Positions 10,901 through 19,630 of a stretch of 64,000 nucleotides of DNA are shown here, piece by piece (positions within the stretch are counted from its first letter, which is position 1; every line of letters begins with the position of its first letter). The stretch lies in NCBI GenBank assembly GCA_928724745.1, contig CAKMXJ010000008.1, positions 558,001 through 622,000 on the forward strand, written 5' to 3'. The position numbers were made by a program, and so were the translations under genes. The notes under the pieces were generated by a model. The model was not told the origin of the DNA. It ran no database searches and saw nothing but the letters and a program-made list of their open reading frames with translations. Source of the DNA: Anthracocystis setariae (lineage: Eukaryota > Basidiomycota > Ustilaginomycetes > Ustilaginales > Ustilaginaceae).

Positions 10901-11124
10901 TGCATCTGGCGTGGAAGGGCGGCGATGGGGCGATGTTGGTGTTGGTGCTGCGAATGATGAGCAAATCCGGGCTGTGGTGGGTGAAGTTGAGGATATGGCA
11001 CGCCTGGCGCAGGCATGGGTTGGTGTTGGCTCGGAATATAGGGTAGGTTCTGACTTCTGACGACAGCTGGGCTTGGCGGTATGAAGGCAGTGCCCGCTGG
11101 CGAAGGGTGTTGCGGATACGACAT
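7990..11124 (-). CDS. Rsc9/ARID2-like chromatin-remodelling subunit (RFX-like domain + C2H2 fingers)
   Basis: 1044 residues from the ATG at 11124; the frame opens 8 codons earlier but MSYPQHPS looks like the natural start. Seen: a Pro/His/Gln-rich N-terminus; a helical, armadillo-like middle with many LLxLLxxL blocks; an RFX-type winged-helix-like stretch about 585-665 (WMRMVFQRNPEREVTQMEFW); and two C2H2-type fingers about 690-757 (CRWSTC with RHAKLH, CGWKHC with SHVLTH). Known: helical repeats, RFX-like domain and C-terminal C2H2 are the arrangement of yeast Rsc9 and animal ARID2/BAF200 in RSC/PBAF remodelers. Inferred: nuclear RSC-type subunit. No ARID domain is evident at the N-terminus. 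The divergent neighbour is a TFIIB-like factor. Confidence 0.72.
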   Translation of the reverse strand: MSYPQHPSPAGTAFIPPSPAVVRSQNLPYIPSQHQPMPAPGVPYPQLHPPQPGFAHHSQHQHQHRPIAALPRQMHSAHTSSARPQMQTPKPSSAHRVGMPRAPYSTNDPSAAFKRPKMVGDGFEASYLLPGPSNRILLSLKSGLPSQIDWALSRLVQLTANHRDPAAREFTLDSVPGLADALLSYVRRIHAALTGQPEAKWASAYFEQPSEVRDVGIGAPGDDGHQGISTLQLTNNNYNHDTSHALVRGFHSQPRPAILFNPCAVPAHATLMRRALEAALSLRNFTTHSSNARSLASIKGIHDLIRDILQLPVAAIHLDHVRKLDQDPSESAHEDGWLEIEGIAELRLYFLDILEALASKIVLTRRAAGALSTAANRQSTASDPSEPAKAHASSGDEIFSVLISLAKNSKDRAFLLGSLRCLSTMAAVERNEAAFLDITLPSGEESPGLLQRCVELLPLTQDTELLEAVLDLLYQLVCIGNNAIKIAAAVHLDAHRSTKTQRSSPTAIQSAQAASAHATAKTAALVRILSRNLQLGRTMWERALPLTVPQEWVSSVPSRHYETLRKKRDLQIRLANETPQERARRKKLTRQERQSLLGLKEPERGIAWMRMVFQRNPEREVTQMEFWTAYKEEFTNHNDGVPLAQAAELIRAVSHVFPQAAAMVVPAQNGQPQRFVIKGVEVRDRDPDVLEPYRCRWSTCSAPETDTPEAQKRHAKLHVEYATDGRCGWKHCSFDTKTSGFTSEVAQKRVLLSHVLTHIKSTDTATESRQAPGRSEIVVDENLRVVSGGKHTGEAAKLIAAKGANGARVLRGKRDSDGVDVSFTLDSIVSGGDSGKADGSGHARRASTNATRSSGTVDNPGWYVFDVIRTPSVGNDDNVSPQGPAFTSILILRMLTRRAASLLQKAGSKRSDQTEDEEDAAAIRGQGDDRFGLPLPANFGSSDRCKHAGGGGDDDEGEQGDAAAEGRSQWRGEDDFETTEAWAVDAATRVLDAVEGVENELMHHSSQNDILTSYINDTLAELHRRPTRGDSTWSSLGQVDPQLS

Positions 11125-12098
11125 GGAGATAAAAGTGTGGCAGTGCAATGAGAGCGGAATAGATGAAATGTGGGGGAAGTGGAGTTGGCGTTGATTGTCG
11201 ACTCAATGCTCTGTATCTAAAGGCGCTCTCTTGCGTCGGGAGCGTCGTCAAAGTGCGACGTGGTAGTGCAGATCTGGCTTGCTGACATGCGGTTTCCGAG
11301 TAGGATTGAGGATTGCGGACCGATTGCTCGAGCTTTGCAAATGATACCGGCGTGGTTCCGAGGAGCCTCGTGACGTTGATGGCTGTAGGATAGAATTAGC
11401 TGTGCAGGCTGCAGCAAGTATCACCGAATGGAAAGGCGAGCGTGGTGGGGGGTGTATTGCTCTGGGGTATAGATGTGGCTGGAATGTGATGAAACTGGCG
11501 AATGCGGGTAACGACAGTGTACTGCTGACAGCTGGGATTGTCACGGATAGGTGCGACGCAAGGAAGAGGGCGAGGGTGAGCAGACTCGAGGCACGATCAA
11601 GGTCAAGAGGCGTAGCGAGGGTGTGCCACCAGAGTCGATGGGAGAGGTGATGTCGACAAAGAAGCGGCAGGAAAAGTTACACGAAAGTCGATTTGCTCGT
11701 CTGTGTGTCGGCGCTCATTTTGCCAATCCGCGAAACGCCCTTTTCTTGCTCGTGTCGTGTACTTATTTCTATCATCTTATTAAATGTTTTGTTTCAGATG
11801 ATGTAACACTTGATTTCGATTTGCTGAACCGGTCTCGGATCTTATATTATCATTTTATATAACTTGTATGCAGCCTTGCTTGCTTGCTTGCTTGCTTGCT
11901 TGGCCTTCTTCTGACAGTGTGAGTATTTGACAGCAACTTGTCCACTCACTAACAACGGCCAACATCGTCGACAGACTCTCATCTCTAGCCAAGCGAGACG
12001 GTCGAGCTTGTAAAGACTCTAAGCAAAGATGGACCGTTCCTGGTTGACTCGGGTCGACCGCAAGATCGATTGATCCACACCGCCGCCGCACCAGCAAC
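11125..12098. other. Divergent intergenic region between rsc9-like and TFIIB-like genes
   Basis: About 970 bases hold both promoters. A TTGC array lies at 11876-11901, roughly 200 bases before the TFIIB-like ATG, followed by a leader-like stretch. No other gene is supported. Confidence 0.55.
11876..11901. repeat. (TTGC)n microsatellite
   Basis: Six to seven TTGC units upstream of the TFIIB-like gene. A second TTGC array of similar length occurs at 60226-60247. Confidence 0.9.
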
Positions 12099-14120
12099 AT
12101 GCCACAAACTTGTCCTGACTGTGGCTTGCGTGGTACACTTGCCTTTGTCGACGAGATTGGCCAGTGGGTATGCTCAAACTGCGGCACAGTCTCTCAGGAG
12201 CTCCAATTTTATCATCCAACCAACAGGTATGAAGTAGCCTATGCTCTAGGTGGACCAGCCGCAGATCGAGTTGCATCTTCCTCCTTGTTCGATGGCATTG
12301 GTGCATCGGGACCGCCGTACTGGACCCGCACACTCCAAGATTCACGCCGTCGAAACGAGTTTTGTCGAAAACCGGAAGTGGATGCTCGCATTCAAGGCAC
12401 TTTGACCACGCTCGGACATGCCGGCCTGTTTGCTCAGGTCGACTTTCTCTTTCAACGTGCGCGTCAAGAGTCTTGGAACGGTGCGTCAAAGCATGTCGGC
12501 ATCTCCGAGTCTGATATCGACAATGCTCCGAATGCGCTTGCCACAAACGTTGATCGTGCTGCCACGTCTTCGCTTGCTTCCGTCTCCCCCCGCTTGTTAC
12601 CTTCCAGCTTGGCAGTACGCAGGGTGAGGTGGGGAAACGATTCCCTTTTCCTTGCTGCGGCCTGCTGTTATGCTGTCCTTCGCCGCCAAGGTATACGTAT
12701 CGATCTCGAGACCGTTTCCGACGCAGCGCATCTCTCCTATCTCAACGTGCGAAAAGCTTTCAAACTGCTCCGCTTGCTCGTCAACGATGCGGTTCGTAAC
12801 GTACACCTGTCGAATCCGGACAGCTACGTTGGTCAAGTCATCGCATTCTTCCGATCACAGCTGAGTACTAGCCCAGCAGCAACCAAGCCAGGCATTCTCA
12901 GCGCAAAAGTCGTCAAATTTCTGCAACCGTTGCAGATCTCTCGCAAATCTTGTCAAGCAGATCGGTCCGTGCGGCTTGTCGACACTTCGTTAGAAGCTAT
13001 CGAGGCGAGTGCACTCGATCTTTGTGCGTTTTGGTGGCCCAGGCGCGACATCTACGCCACCAATCCTAGGCTGGTAGCCTTTGCAGCTGTGGTTCTGGCG
13101 ATAGAGGTGCGTACCAAGACGCTTGCACCGCTGCTCGAGATCTTTAGCTGTACCTACCAAGCGCTCTCGTTCGATTCTGCCACACTCAGCTCCGCAGCTT
13201 TCAGTGCATCGTGGTCGTGGGCTGAAGATGCAACCAGCAAGCGTGGCGTGGCACTCTACGGCCAGATGTGCTTGTCGCTTCGACTCGAGGCCGCCACGAT
13301 TCCCTGGTTGGGCGACCTCAAGCCCATCAAAGGTAAGCGTCGGGCAAAAGCAGCTGCGGCTCCCGGTGGTGGTGTTACGGACATGGATCGGCGCGATCTC
13401 ATCGTTCATGCTCTCGACATCTTGCAAGTTTGGCGTGCTGTCTCTTTGAAACGCACCGAGCGTGGTGGTGGTTCAAGCGAAGCCATGGCGACTTCGACCG
13501 GTGTTCGATCGTCCATGCCACACCCTGCGGCTTCGATGGGTTTGCAGCGACCAGGGCGGTCATCGATGCAGACGGAGCGTTCGGAGGAGGATGCAGAGGG
13601 TGAAGAAGTGGGTAAGGACGAGCTCGACTGTTTTGTGTCGACCACTCGGGATGGAGTGGCTACGATGCAGGCTGAGCTTGAGAGTCAAGGTGATAGCGCC
13701 GACGAGGAGAGAGGGGGGGATGAAGTATGGCCACGCATCGAGGAGCGCGTGCGGTCTGCGATCGCGTCGAATGGCAAGGTGGCTGATAAGCATCCGATCG
13801 AACAGCTTTCGGATCAGCAGGTGGATCAGTTGCTGTTCCAAGCTGGTGAGTTCGAGCAAATGCTTCGTAGTGATCCTGGCGAGCGCGCGACGTTGGAGCG
13901 AGTCAAGATCACCACGGGTGACTGGACGGTTAGTGAAAACGACGCTGTTGAGGTTGGTTCTAGGGTTAAGCGGCATGGGGAGGGTCAGGAGGGTCGTCGC
14001 AAACGGAGTAGGGTAGGGTCGAGATTGTCAGAGCCACAGCGACGGAGGCAAGACTTGTTGTTGTTGTCGTCGTCAGTCTCGCTTCGTGAACAGTTGGAGG
14101 AATCGGACTGGAGCGATTGA
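12099..14120 (+). CDS. Divergent TFIIB-family factor (zinc ribbon + two cyclin-like folds; Brf1/Rrn7-like)
   Basis: 673 residues, one exon. Seen: an N-terminal zinc ribbon with Cys5, Cys8, Cys25 and Cys28 (CPDCG, then VCSNCGTVSQE); a first cyclin-like helical block around 190-235 (FLAAACCYAVLRRQG) and a second around 325-355 (PRLVAFAAVVLAIEV); then an acidic C-terminal half containing LSDQQVDQLLFQAGEFEQ near 570, resembling the LSDxExDxYILxxEE block by which Brf1 binds TBP. Known: ribbon plus two cyclin folds defines TFIIB, Brf1 and Rrn7/TAF1B, general factors for RNA polymerases II, III and I. Inferred: a nuclear basal factor for Pol III or Pol I. Core conservation is too weak for Pol II TFIIB itself; the exact paralogue is undecided. 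Confidence 0.68.
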   Translation: MPQTCPDCGLRGTLAFVDEIGQWVCSNCGTVSQELQFYHPTNRYEVAYALGGPAADRVASSSLFDGIGASGPPYWTRTLQDSRRRNEFCRKPEVDARIQGTLTTLGHAGLFAQVDFLFQRARQESWNGASKHVGISESDIDNAPNALATNVDRAATSSLASVSPRLLPSSLAVRRVRWGNDSLFLAAACCYAVLRRQGIRIDLETVSDAAHLSYLNVRKAFKLLRLLVNDAVRNVHLSNPDSYVGQVIAFFRSQLSTSPAATKPGILSAKVVKFLQPLQISRKSCQADRSVRLVDTSLEAIEASALDLCAFWWPRRDIYATNPRLVAFAAVVLAIEVRTKTLAPLLEIFSCTYQALSFDSATLSSAAFSASWSWAEDATSKRGVALYGQMCLSLRLEAATIPWLGDLKPIKGKRRAKAAAAPGGGVTDMDRRDLIVHALDILQVWRAVSLKRTERGGGSSEAMATSTGVRSSMPHPAASMGLQRPGRSSMQTERSEEDAEGEEVGKDELDCFVSTTRDGVATMQAELESQGDSADEERGGDEVWPRIEERVRSAIASNGKVADKHPIEQLSDQQVDQLLFQAGEFEQMLRSDPGERATLERVKITTGDWTVSENDAVEVGSRVKRHGEGQEGRRKRSRVGSRLSEPQRRRQDLLLLSSSVSLREQLEESDWSD

Positions 14121-14755
14121 ATCGACGAAAAGGAGAATGGTTTCATTGTATGTTTGCATCGCAGATCCTGTTTCATGCGGTTGTAGTTCACCACATTCAC
14201 CCATTCAGCTTTGATCGACTCACTGCTACGAAGGTAGCTCTTACTGTCAGAGATGAAAGTGTTGATTTTGGTAGAAAAACAAGGCGTCAAAAAACGCGAT
14301 TTGTCCCACTGAAGAGACTCTAGAACTGGGTGAATTGGATTTTGAGATGACCTTCAAGAAGGAAGCGAGGGATTATTGAAAGGCTTTTTTTTGGGGCTTT
14401 GTTGAGTAGCTGTATCAACCGCAGCAGCAACCAAGACAGACGAACTTCGAACCCCCCCGTCATCCCAAGCCAAACTGTCCTACTCGTAGTTCGAAATCCT
14501 CATCATTAGTGTACATTCTCCTACCTCCCCTACCCCCTCTCCCCCCCCCAATCTAAACTTAAGACGACATAAGGAACCGGACAGATCCAGACAGACACCA
14601 GCAATCAACCAAACAAGAGCGATTAAAACCAAACTGGAATTGTGCATGAGGCAAAGCCCTTTAGTTCATCCAAGTTGTGTTTGGATAAAATCTAATGTAC
14701 TGTATGCAAAGCCAAGACGAAAGAAAAGTACACTGCTGCGAGGGGATGGATATGT
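14121..14755. other. Convergent intergenic region
   Basis: The 3' flanks of two convergent genes. It contains several homopolymer runs, including T runs near 14386 and C runs near 14448 and 14542. A TTCGAACC near 14446 looked like half a tRNA B box but no tRNA could be folded. Nothing else supported. Confidence 0.5.
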
Positions 14756-16714
14756 TTAGAGTTTCCTCTCGACCTCGGCCAACTTGGACGGATGTTGGAC
14801 GTTGGAAGGCTGCGAATGCTCAAGCTTGGAGTTCTGATTGTCGGCCAGCGACTGGAAGTAGAGCTGAAGATCAGCGTCGAGAAGCTCCTCTTCAGGAATC
14901 TCTTCCGACTCGAGACCCTTCTCACTCTTGGAGTTGCGGAAGAGAGCCTCGAGCTCCTGCAACTTCTGCTGACGGTCGAGCTCGGGGTCGTAGTAGCGAT
15001 GACGCTTGAGCACCACACGCTCGTACAGCGAAAGATGACGCGGATGGATGGCAACGCCGTGGTACTCGTGTTCGCGACCCTGGACGACGCACTGCCAGTA
15101 GCGTTCCTGCTCGCGAAGGTCAAGACCCGTGGTATCAGGCACAAAGACGATGGTGACGAACCAACCGAAGAGACCGAACCACGACACCACCCAGAACTTG
15201 GTGTGGTTGCCAATGTAGTTGTACAGGATAGCGGGCGCCAATGCACCGAGCTTACCGCAAGCAGCCGACACACCGTGCGAGGTGGCACGAATCGAGGCGG
15301 GGAAGACCTCGGCAGCGAGCAGGAAGGTGGTCGAGTTGGGTCCGAACTGGTTGAAGAAACCCGAGAGAAAGTAAATGGCCTGGAAAGCCTTGATACCGGA
15401 ACCGGGCTTGCTGAGGGTGTCGAACATGGCGGCGCCGATGATGAACAAGATGAAATCGGCGGCAAAACCGTTGGCCTGCATCCACTTACGACCGTACTGC
15501 TTGTGGTCCATGAGGAAGGCAGCCAGGTAGTAGCCGGCGAGCGAGATGATGATGTTGTAGAGGTTGTAGGTCCAGGTAGTCTCGATGCCACCCCTGTTGT
15601 TGGTGATGACGTTGATAAAGACGCCGGAGAAGATCTTGTTACCGTAGAAGAAAAAGTCGTTGGCGAACCAACCGCCGGCAGTACCGATGAGACGGTGCCA
15701 GTAGTGACGGAGCGAAAGCTTGAGCGAGGTGACGTCGTAACCCGAAGTGTTGAGACGCTTCTTGGCGTTTCTGAGGGCAGCATCCGAGTACCTCATGCGG
15801 TAGTAACGGTAGTAGGCGAGGTAGAGGGTGAGAAGAGCGATCACACCAAACTGAAGACGGAAGACCCACTGAATGGAAGTCTCGGAGTAAGGGCCGCTGA
15901 GGCTGTGGTGGAAGATGAGGAGAAGGACGATCAAGACGACCTGGTTGGCGAGCTGACCCCAACCCTGCATCAAGAAGGAAAGGGCGACCTTCCTTCCACG
16001 GTGCATGCGGTCTCCGGTGGTGGCAGCACGGCCGACACCGAGACCCTCCATGGCACGAGTGGAAGTCATTGGGTATTCACCACCAACGCCGATGCCGTAG
16101 ACGAAGATGGACCAAGCGTAGCAGATAACCCAACCGTTGAGCGAGTTACCCCACATGGCAGTGAGCATGACGGAACCGAGAGTCATGATAAGAGCGTCCT
16201 GGACCATACCGAAGCGACGACCAATCCAATCACCTTCGATACCGACGAGGATTTGACCAACAATGATACCGACGATCTCGAGGTAGTCGATGGCCGAGAG
16301 CCAGTTTTTGTCGCAGACCCTGTGCGTCTTCCAGCACTGGGGCCAAACCGCCTTGAAGAGAGGGCTGAGGTTTCCGATGGAGAAGAGGGTATAGCCTTCC
16401 ACAAAGAGACCGAGACCGGTGATAACGTAGTTGCCAAAGTAGGCACGGACAGGGGAGAGAGGATCTTGCTTGAACATGCGACCGATCTCGCCTAGCTCGC
16501 GCTTAGCCTCTGCATTGTTCTGAGCGTTGACGAAAGCGGTCTTTTCGCCAAAGGCAAGGTCAGCCCAGTAGGTCTTGGTGTCGCTGGTGTACGAATCGGC
16601 GGGGAAGAGCGTCTCGTCGAGGACGCGAGCGTGCGCTTCGCTCACGTGGGACTCGTCGGGCGAGGAAGCCGAGGAGGCGGAGGGGACACCACTTGTCATA
16701 GAGACTGTGGCCAT
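14756..16714 (-). CDS. MFS transporter of the phosphate:H+ symporter type
   Basis: 652 residues from an ATG at 16714, single exon. About twelve hydrophobic segments can be counted. The first half has the MFS loop IEGDWIGRRFG and the family stretch GVGGEYPMTSTRAMEG; the second has FGPNSTTFLLAAEVFP followed by RATSHGVSAACGKLGA, both typical of the fungal PHS family (Pho84-like). N- and C-terminal tails are long and hydrophilic (about 90 and 85 residues). Known: PHS members move inorganic phosphate, sometimes glycerophosphodiesters or organic acids, with protons across the plasma membrane. Inferred: phosphate uptake; the substrate cannot be fixed from sequence. The large central loop and longer tails make it bigger than Pho84. 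A TATA-like element lies about 100 bases upstream. Confidence 0.8.
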   Translation of the reverse strand: MATVSMTSGVPSASSASSPDESHVSEAHARVLDETLFPADSYTSDTKTYWADLAFGEKTAFVNAQNNAEAKRELGEIGRMFKQDPLSPVRAYFGNYVITGLGLFVEGYTLFSIGNLSPLFKAVWPQCWKTHRVCDKNWLSAIDYLEIVGIIVGQILVGIEGDWIGRRFGMVQDALIMTLGSVMLTAMWGNSLNGWVICYAWSIFVYGIGVGGEYPMTSTRAMEGLGVGRAATTGDRMHRGRKVALSFLMQGWGQLANQVVLIVLLLIFHHSLSGPYSETSIQWVFRLQFGVIALLTLYLAYYRYYRMRYSDAALRNAKKRLNTSGYDVTSLKLSLRHYWHRLIGTAGGWFANDFFFYGNKIFSGVFINVITNNRGGIETTWTYNLYNIIISLAGYYLAAFLMDHKQYGRKWMQANGFAADFILFIIGAAMFDTLSKPGSGIKAFQAIYFLSGFFNQFGPNSTTFLLAAEVFPASIRATSHGVSAACGKLGALAPAILYNYIGNHTKFWVVSWFGLFGWFVTIVFVPDTTGLDLREQERYWQCVVQGREHEYHGVAIHPRHLSLYERVVLKRHRYYDPELDRQQKLQELEALFRNSKSEKGLESEEIPEEELLDADLQLYFQSLADNQNSKLEHSQPSNVQHPSKLAEVERKL

Positions 16715-16817
16715 TTTGGAAAAAGTCGAGCGTAGACAGACGAACGTCGACGGTGTAGGGGAAAGGTGAGTAGAGAACTAGGAGACGGACAGGCAAAGTG
16801 GGAGGGACCGAAGACGT

Positions 16818-16825
16818 CTATATAG
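16818..16825 (-). promoter_or_regulatory. Putative TATA box of the phosphate-type transporter
   Basis: The minus strand reads CTATATAG about 104 bases upstream of the transporter ATG, a usual fungal spacing. Only sequence and position support it. Confidence 0.4.
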
Positions 16826-16880
16826 TGATTGCGAACCTGAGGCTGGCTTAGCACTGTTTGTGCGGTGGAAGAAGCGGTCT

Positions 16881-16930
16881 AAAGGCAAAGGCAAAGGCAA
16901 AGGCAAAGGCAAAGGCAAAGGCAAAGGCGG
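16881..16930. repeat. (GGCAAA)n hexanucleotide array
   Basis: About eight tandem AAAGGC units lie 170-215 bases upstream of the transporter start. They are followed by runs of T separated by A (16984-17007). Confidence 0.93.
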
Positions 16931-19630
16931 AGGCGGATGTGCAGATCAGCAGAAGAATTTGCTCCGTCTCAACCGGCGATACATTTTTTTTATTTTTTTT
17001 ATTTTTTTCCTCTCGCTTTTTCCCTTTTCGCGTTTGACCTTGTGTGGTAGCGGATTGCGCCGATGGAACCAAAAAATCGTCCGTCCGTCTGCGGAAAACC
17101 CAACACAAAAAAACTCGGTAACAAGTCGCTCTGATGCCAAAAAGCGAATTCCGGGTGGTGCAGACGCGACACCCGAAAGCATCTACATACTGCAAGAGAC
17201 TCAATACAGTATAATGAATGATCCATGCTACTGTATCCTTAGAATCAAAAATGGGCTGCAGTATGTTTAGCTCCTCCTGTTCTGACGTTCTAGCGTTCTA
17301 GCGTTCAAGCCCTTGCAAAACGAACGAGAGAAATGACACTCATGACATGGAAAGCAGCGTGCATCTTTCTGGACAAGCGCAGGGAGTGCTCCTCTATAGT
17401 TTATTACGCTGCACAAGAGCACGTCGGTGATTAGTACCCCAGCCCATTTGGTTTAAACAGCACTTTCCTGTATCCGGCAATCTGCCCGGCTATCCCGGGT
17501 GTGGTGTGTTTTTGTGTGTGTAGTTGTTTGCTTGCGTGCTATGCTCCTGTGTTTGCCACTCTCTGTGGAAATTTTGAAAGGCGCAGAGTCAATTTGAAAC
17601 TTCCTCAAGATTTAGCGTTCACTAACTCTATCGTTTAGAATTTCGCCGACAAAATTTCAAGCACGATTGATTCCAGAGAGTACTGTAGTAGAGTGTAGCA
17701 TTCCGCTCCAGCTTCCAACCTTGAAATCTTGCGCAGTATGCATGCCGAAACCGGCAATAGTGTTGTATTCACTACCAGGCCACCAGTTTGTACCTACAGC
17801 ACTGTACAGCACAGTACAGTACAGTACATCTGCTGTTTCCAGGCACATCCATCCCCAGTCGTGTGTCTTGTGCTGTTCTTTACCTGCTGGATCCCATCCG
17901 ATCAAACAAAAAGGTTTACGTTTCCTTCAAGGATCTGTTTGCTCCTACACCACTCGAAGCCAAGAGTGATATGGTCAGACCCGTACAGTCATGGCGCCGT
18001 ACCCAGTCAAACTTAACGAAACAAGCCAACATGGATGTGATACCGGGAGTCAATCAAATCATGATTTCGGCAGACGTCACCTAACTGTGTCACTATTACT
18101 GCATGTGTTGCGCTGTCAAGACATCGGCGCAGGCACAACGTTGACAAGCGAATTACAACCGCAACACTCCTGATACACTCTCTTCACACACACGGTGTGC
18201 CTTGTGTTGTAAGCTTTGCTGATCACGCCCCGACGTCTCGATATTGTCTCGAGTCGAGCATCGCAAATGAGGCAGCACGGACGCATGCATGCCTTTGAAA
18301 ATCTTTTTGTGTCTCTCTTTCTCTCACAGTGTCTCTTGATCTGACTCGGTTTGCGGTTAAGCTGGGTCCGAAAATTCCATGCATGAATTTTAGGCGAGGT
18401 GTCCACGTTCCCTCGAGTGCATATTCGTGCATGAACCCATGGCGCATCCAAATTGAGCCTTTTCGTTTCTACGCAGTCCAGCGCGCAATCGTGGTCGCTT
18501 TTCGCTTTGCGCCACTTGGCCGGTGTCCGTTCGTGTCGTCGTCACAAGTCGTCTCAATTCCTTTCACACACCTCAGCCTTACGACACAGAGACAATCTAT
18601 CTTCTGCACTGGCTCTATCGCCTACTGCTCTGCACATTGGCTTCACTCTAGCGCTGAGCTGCGGTAACAGCCTTGTGCTCTTGTCCTTGACTACAGCCGT
18701 GCGTCCAACTCTAATCTCTGAAGTGCAAGCAGTAGAAGTGCTCGTTCCGTTGAACCTCGTCTACAGATCTGATACTGTAGCTTGGTACGTAAAAAATGTC
18801 TTTCTTCTGCTGTGGTTTCGAATGTCCGACTCGTCTCGTCTTGTTTGTGGTGCACAAACTCAGAAGCCGCCTACAGTGCCCATTCTATACGGTACAGTAC
18901 ATGCCGCTGCAAGGTAACCGACGGCCCGCGGAGGTTTTAGGTCACCCAGAAGCTGGATCATGTTTGGTAAACTGGCCGAGTTCGGCGTGGGCTAATTTAC
19001 CCCGCCTGGATAACACACTTGTCCTATGCTTCCATCGTTTCTCATTTCACTTGCGTGGAAGCAGAAGCGACCATTCGATGTGCCCGCGTCGACGAACGGA
19101 ATCCAGCCGTTGGCATGAGTTTCGGCCATCACGTTGATGCCGAAGATGCGGCGAATTGCTGTGTTCAACATCCCATGACTCCACGTTCACTCGAGCCGTT
19201 ACTCTGATCCTGGCTCTAGCTTTGTGTTTGTGTTTGAATCCTTCCATCGAGACCGCATTCATACCCGGAATGTCGGCATGGTGAACACGTTCCTAACTCC
19301 TCCACCGAAGCGACATCATAGATAGCGTGCAACAACCGAAGTCTTACTTGCCAAGACCAATCATGACCTCACATAGTATACGCACGCTCGAAATTGACTC
19401 TGACGTTCCGATTGTTCCGCCTGTGTGCCCCTACCGTCCATTGGATTCACCTCATCCCTACCCAGCTGACCTCGCGTACCTGGTGTTGACAATCTGATTG
19501 CATCTGAAGCAAGCAGAACACGGCATCGTGCAGTCAAGTCGATGTACGCTCATCTTTGCACGTGCACTTCAGCCCTTTTTTTAAGAAAGGTCAGCATAAT
19601 GCTGATTCTAGGTGAACAGCTGCACTCACA
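16931..19630. other. Gene-poor stretch of about 2.7 kb
   Basis: No open frame here has protein-like composition, and no intron-linked gene, tRNA or transposon ends could be recognised on either strand. Visible content: T-rich runs near 16984-17010; a dense patch of ACTGTA/TACAGT motifs at about 17680-17840, with an overlapping CAGTACAGTACAGTAC; further copies near 17988, 18770 and 18885. Frames such as 18116-18451 (-) and 18453-18917 (+) are rich in Ser, Arg, Cys and Leu without domains and are treated as chance. A non-coding RNA or a fast-evolving small secreted protein cannot be excluded. Confidence 0.5.

Noticed and set aside
14440..14460. Possible tRNA B box on the minus strand
   Set aside because: The GGTTCGAA half is present but the following CC and any matching acceptor stem or A box are missing.
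14792..16495. 567-codon open frame on + opposite the phosphate-type transporter
   Set aside because: It is the antisense of a clear MFS gene, Val/Glu/Asp/Gly-rich through codon bias, with no domain.
18116..18451. Small minus-strand Cys-rich frame, considered as a secreted effector
   Set aside because: It lacks a signal peptide at its start, is Arg-rich, and no intron model improves it.
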